Part shown: in pieces, positions 5,712 through 6,966 of the stretch | How the letters are laid out: each line of letters starts with the position of its first letter | Numbering within the stretch: the stretch's first letter is position 1 | Source: Pseudomonadota bacterium | GTDB taxonomy: Bacteria > Myxococcota_A > Polyangia > Polyangiales > Ga0077539 | DNA length: 6,966 nucleotides | Direction of reading: 5' to 3' | Assembly: GCA_023428035.1 (NCBI GenBank) | Contig: JAEYZO010000222.1 | Span: 1 to 6,966 of the forward strand | Translations under genes and position numbers: made by a program | Notes under the pieces: generated by a model | Databases searched by the model: none | Seen by the model: the letters and a program-made list of their open reading frames with translations, nothing else | Told to the model about the DNA's origin: nothing

Positions 5712-6275
5712 ATGCGAACCACGCTCGCCCTGCCCTGCCTCGCCGCGATCACCCTCTCGCAGCTCGCCTGTGCCACGGGCCGCCTGCCCAACACTGACGT
5801 GCCCGACACCGCCGAGAACCGCACGGTGATCGCGTTCTGCGAGCGCTACCGCCACGCGGTCGAGCGCCGCGACGCTCGCGCCCTCCTCGAGATGGCCTCT
5901 CGGGACTACTACGAAGACGGCGGCACCCCCACGGGCGAGGACGACTACGGCTACGACGGCCTGGGGCGCCTGCTCACCGCCTGGGCCGACGAGGTGCGCG
6001 AGGTCCGCTACGAGATCCGCTACCGCAGGGTGACCGTCTCGTCGGAGAACCCTGACCGGGTGCACGTCGACTACACCTTCACGGGCTCATACACCCTCAC
6101 CCGACCCCAGAGCCTGCGCACGCCCGCGAGGGAGGGCGCCTCGGGCCTCAGCATCGACCCCGTGCGCGGCAACGCCGAGCACCGCGACGACGAGGTCTGG
6201 TACCGCCGCGTCGCCGACAACCGCCTCGAGCTGATCCGCGACGGAGACACCTTCAAGATCGTCGCGGGGATGTGA
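5712..6275 (+). CDS. Lipoprotein with an NTF2/SnoaL-like domain
   Basis: This encodes 187 residues from ATG 5712, chosen over an in-frame TTG at 5700 because it places the basic residue and hydrophobic core normally and has GGA four bases upstream; neither start has a good Shine-Dalgarno. Residues 1-19 form a signal (LALPCLAAITLSQLA) ending at Cys20, with Gln at -3, as in the phosphatase of this window. A polar linker follows. From about residue 35 the pattern fits an NTF2-like cone fold: a first helix (TVIAFCERYRHAVERRD), a second (ARALLEMASRDYYED), a GYDGL turn leading into helix RLLTAWADEV, then long strands (VRYEIRYRRVTV, RVHVDYTFTGSYTL, DEVWYRRVADNRLELI) and the end FKIVAGM. A Pro/Gly-rich insertion (about residues 142-157) interrupts the last strands. 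Members of this fold range from enzymes to binding proteins, so the function is open. It should be envelope-anchored. The domain was assigned by eye. Confidence 0.8.
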   Translation: MRTTLALPCLAAITLSQLACATGRLPNTDVPDTAENRTVIAFCERYRHAVERRDARALLEMASRDYYEDGGTPTGEDDYGYDGLGRLLTAWADEVREVRYEIRYRRVTVSSENPDRVHVDYTFTGSYTLTRPQSLRTPAREGASGLSIDPVRGNAEHRDDEVWYRRVADNRLELIRDGDTFKIVAGM

Positions 6276-6295
6276 CCGACGCGCGGCGCTGGGCG

Positions 6296-6332
6296 TTGAA
6301 GCGCGACCGAGCGGGGTGATACTTTCCACGGC
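6296..6332 (+). promoter_or_regulatory. Candidate sigma-70-type promoter of the GspE N-domain gene
   Basis: TTGAAG (6296-6301) and GATACT (6318-6323) each match four of six consensus bases at a 16-base spacing, the best-balanced pair on the plus strand. The downstream bases TACTTTCCACGGC (6320-6332) align with the elements before the two preceding plus-strand genes. The predicted RNA leader is about 60 bases. No terminator hairpin with a T-tract was seen between the lipoprotein stop (6275) and this promoter. Confidence 0.4.
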
Positions 6333-6391
6333 GCACCGCAGCCGCGAGGCGCCGACCGCTGACCCCACCGCGCCCGCGCGCCGAGGACCCC

Positions 6392-6966
6392 TTGACCCGA
6401 CGCGACGACCCATCCACCCGCGCCGCGCCGCAGGCGGCCTCGGAGCTCTCGGGCGTGCGCGTCCCCGACGACGAGCGCCGCGCCCTGGCCAACCGCGCCG
6501 AGCAGTTCTCCGCGCCGCCCGCCGACCTCGGCGCGATCACCCTCCAGCTCTCCGACCTCGACGTGCTCCCCGTCGAGATCGCGCGGCGCCACAAGGTCCT
6601 GCCCCTCCTCGTGCGCGGCGACGCGGTCTTCCTCGCGATGACCGACCCCAGCGACCGCCAGGCCATCGAGGAGGTCGAGTTCGTCTGCGGCCGCCGCGTC
6701 GTGGCCTTCGTCTCCGACGCCGAGCGCCTCGCCGCCCTCGTCGACGCCGCCTACGACGCCCGCGCCCGCGGCGAGGAACTCCTCCCCGCCGAGCGGCCCT
6801 CCGTCGCTCCGTCACTCCCCCCGCACCTCTCCGTGCCCCCCGCGCCGCTCCCCCCGTCGACCGGGCGCCAGCGCCAGTCGTCGCAGACCAACCCCGTCGT
6901 CACCGCCGCGCCCGCGCGGCCCACCACGCCCCAGGCCCCCCCCGCGCCGCCCACCGTCGCCCCCCC
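6392..6966 (+). CDS. Protein with GspE/MshE-type N-terminal domain and Pro-rich linker (3' end outside window)
   Basis: The frame is open from TTG 6392 to the right edge, 191 codons plus two bases. An in-frame TGA at 6317 bounds it upstream. TTG is preferred because GAGGA (6383-6387) lies four bases before it and no ATG or GTG precedes it in frame; GTG 6455, with GGAG nine bases upstream, is the alternative. Residues about 50-122 match the N-terminal domain of type II secretion and type IV pilus ATPases (GspE, PilB, MshE): LDVLPVEIARRHKVLPLLV, then GDAVFLAMTDPSD, then IEEVEFVCGRRVVAFVSDAERLAALVDAAY. The RLG-type cyclic-di-GMP binding repeat of MshE is not visible. From about residue 125 the chain becomes Pro/Ala-rich low complexity (SLPPHLSVPPAPLPP, then APPAPP). 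A true GspE/PilB would continue with an N2 and an ATPase domain; a long Pro-rich tail instead suggests an orphan regulatory or scaffold protein. This cannot be decided here. Confidence 0.82.
   Translation, partial: MTRRDDPSTRAAPQAASELSGVRVPDDERRALANRAEQFSAPPADLGAITLQLSDLDVLPVEIARRHKVLPLLVRGDAVFLAMTDPSDRQAIEEVEFVCGRRVVAFVSDAERLAALVDAAYDARARGEELLPAERPSVAPSLPPHLSVPPAPLPPSTGRQRQSSQTNPVVTAAPARPTTPQAPPAPPTVAP

Noticed and set aside
6537..6954. Minus-strand open frames opposite the GspE N-domain gene
   Set aside because: Their translations are Arg- or Gly-rich runs with no motif, while the plus-strand frame carries a recognisable domain.

Overview
The window comes from a very GC-rich bacterial chromosome. 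Nearly every third codon position is G or C, genes are tightly packed, and GTG and TTG starts are used. The mix of genes (exported lipoproteins, an orphan pilus-secretin N-domain, an orphan GspE N-domain with a Pro-rich tail, an HAMP/HisKA sensor kinase) suggests a Myxococcota-type deltaproteobacterium, perhaps of the Polyangia. That placement is inference from style; no rRNA or other marker is present. I see no tRNA, rRNA, CRISPR array, insertion sequence or phage gene, and no gene-free stretch exceeds about 170 bases.

Layout, left to right. (1) The 3' part of a sensor histidine kinase (+, 1-789). (2) Converging on it, a membrane-anchored protein (-, 793-1818) whose C-terminal half resembles a degenerate AMMECR1-type domain. 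(3) A 168-base divergent region with a strong dyad and candidate promoters for both sides. (4) A complete NAD-dependent alanine dehydrogenase (+, 1987-3099) with its key residues intact. (5) Converging on it, a large exported lipoprotein of the alkaline-phosphatase/nucleotide-pyrophosphatase superfamily (-, 3103-4824). (6) Upstream of that on the same strand, a small secreted protein made only of a pilus-secretin N-terminal domain (-, 4923-5264) and a 78-residue unidentified protein (-, 5327-5563). (7) A second divergent region with a 12-base perfect palindrome. (8) A lipoprotein with an NTF2/SnoaL-like domain (+, 5712-6275). (9) The first 191 codons of a protein carrying a GspE/MshE-type N-terminal domain followed by a Pro-rich linker, running off the right edge (+, 6392-6966).

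The three minus-strand genes from 5563 to 3103 have gaps of only 62 and 97 bases and could form one envelope-directed operon, although the phosphatase may have its own promoter. Alanine dehydrogenase stands alone between divergent and convergent neighbours and is probably monocistronic. The gene content is ordinary, and I found no convincing new multi-gene system. The parts most worth a second look are the AMMECR1-like membrane protein, promoter architecture repeated at two divergent regions (dyad abutting a TTGAC box, with no Shine-Dalgarno before the start), a possible hairpin over a ribosome binding site, and two lipoprotein signals with the same unusual Gln at -3.
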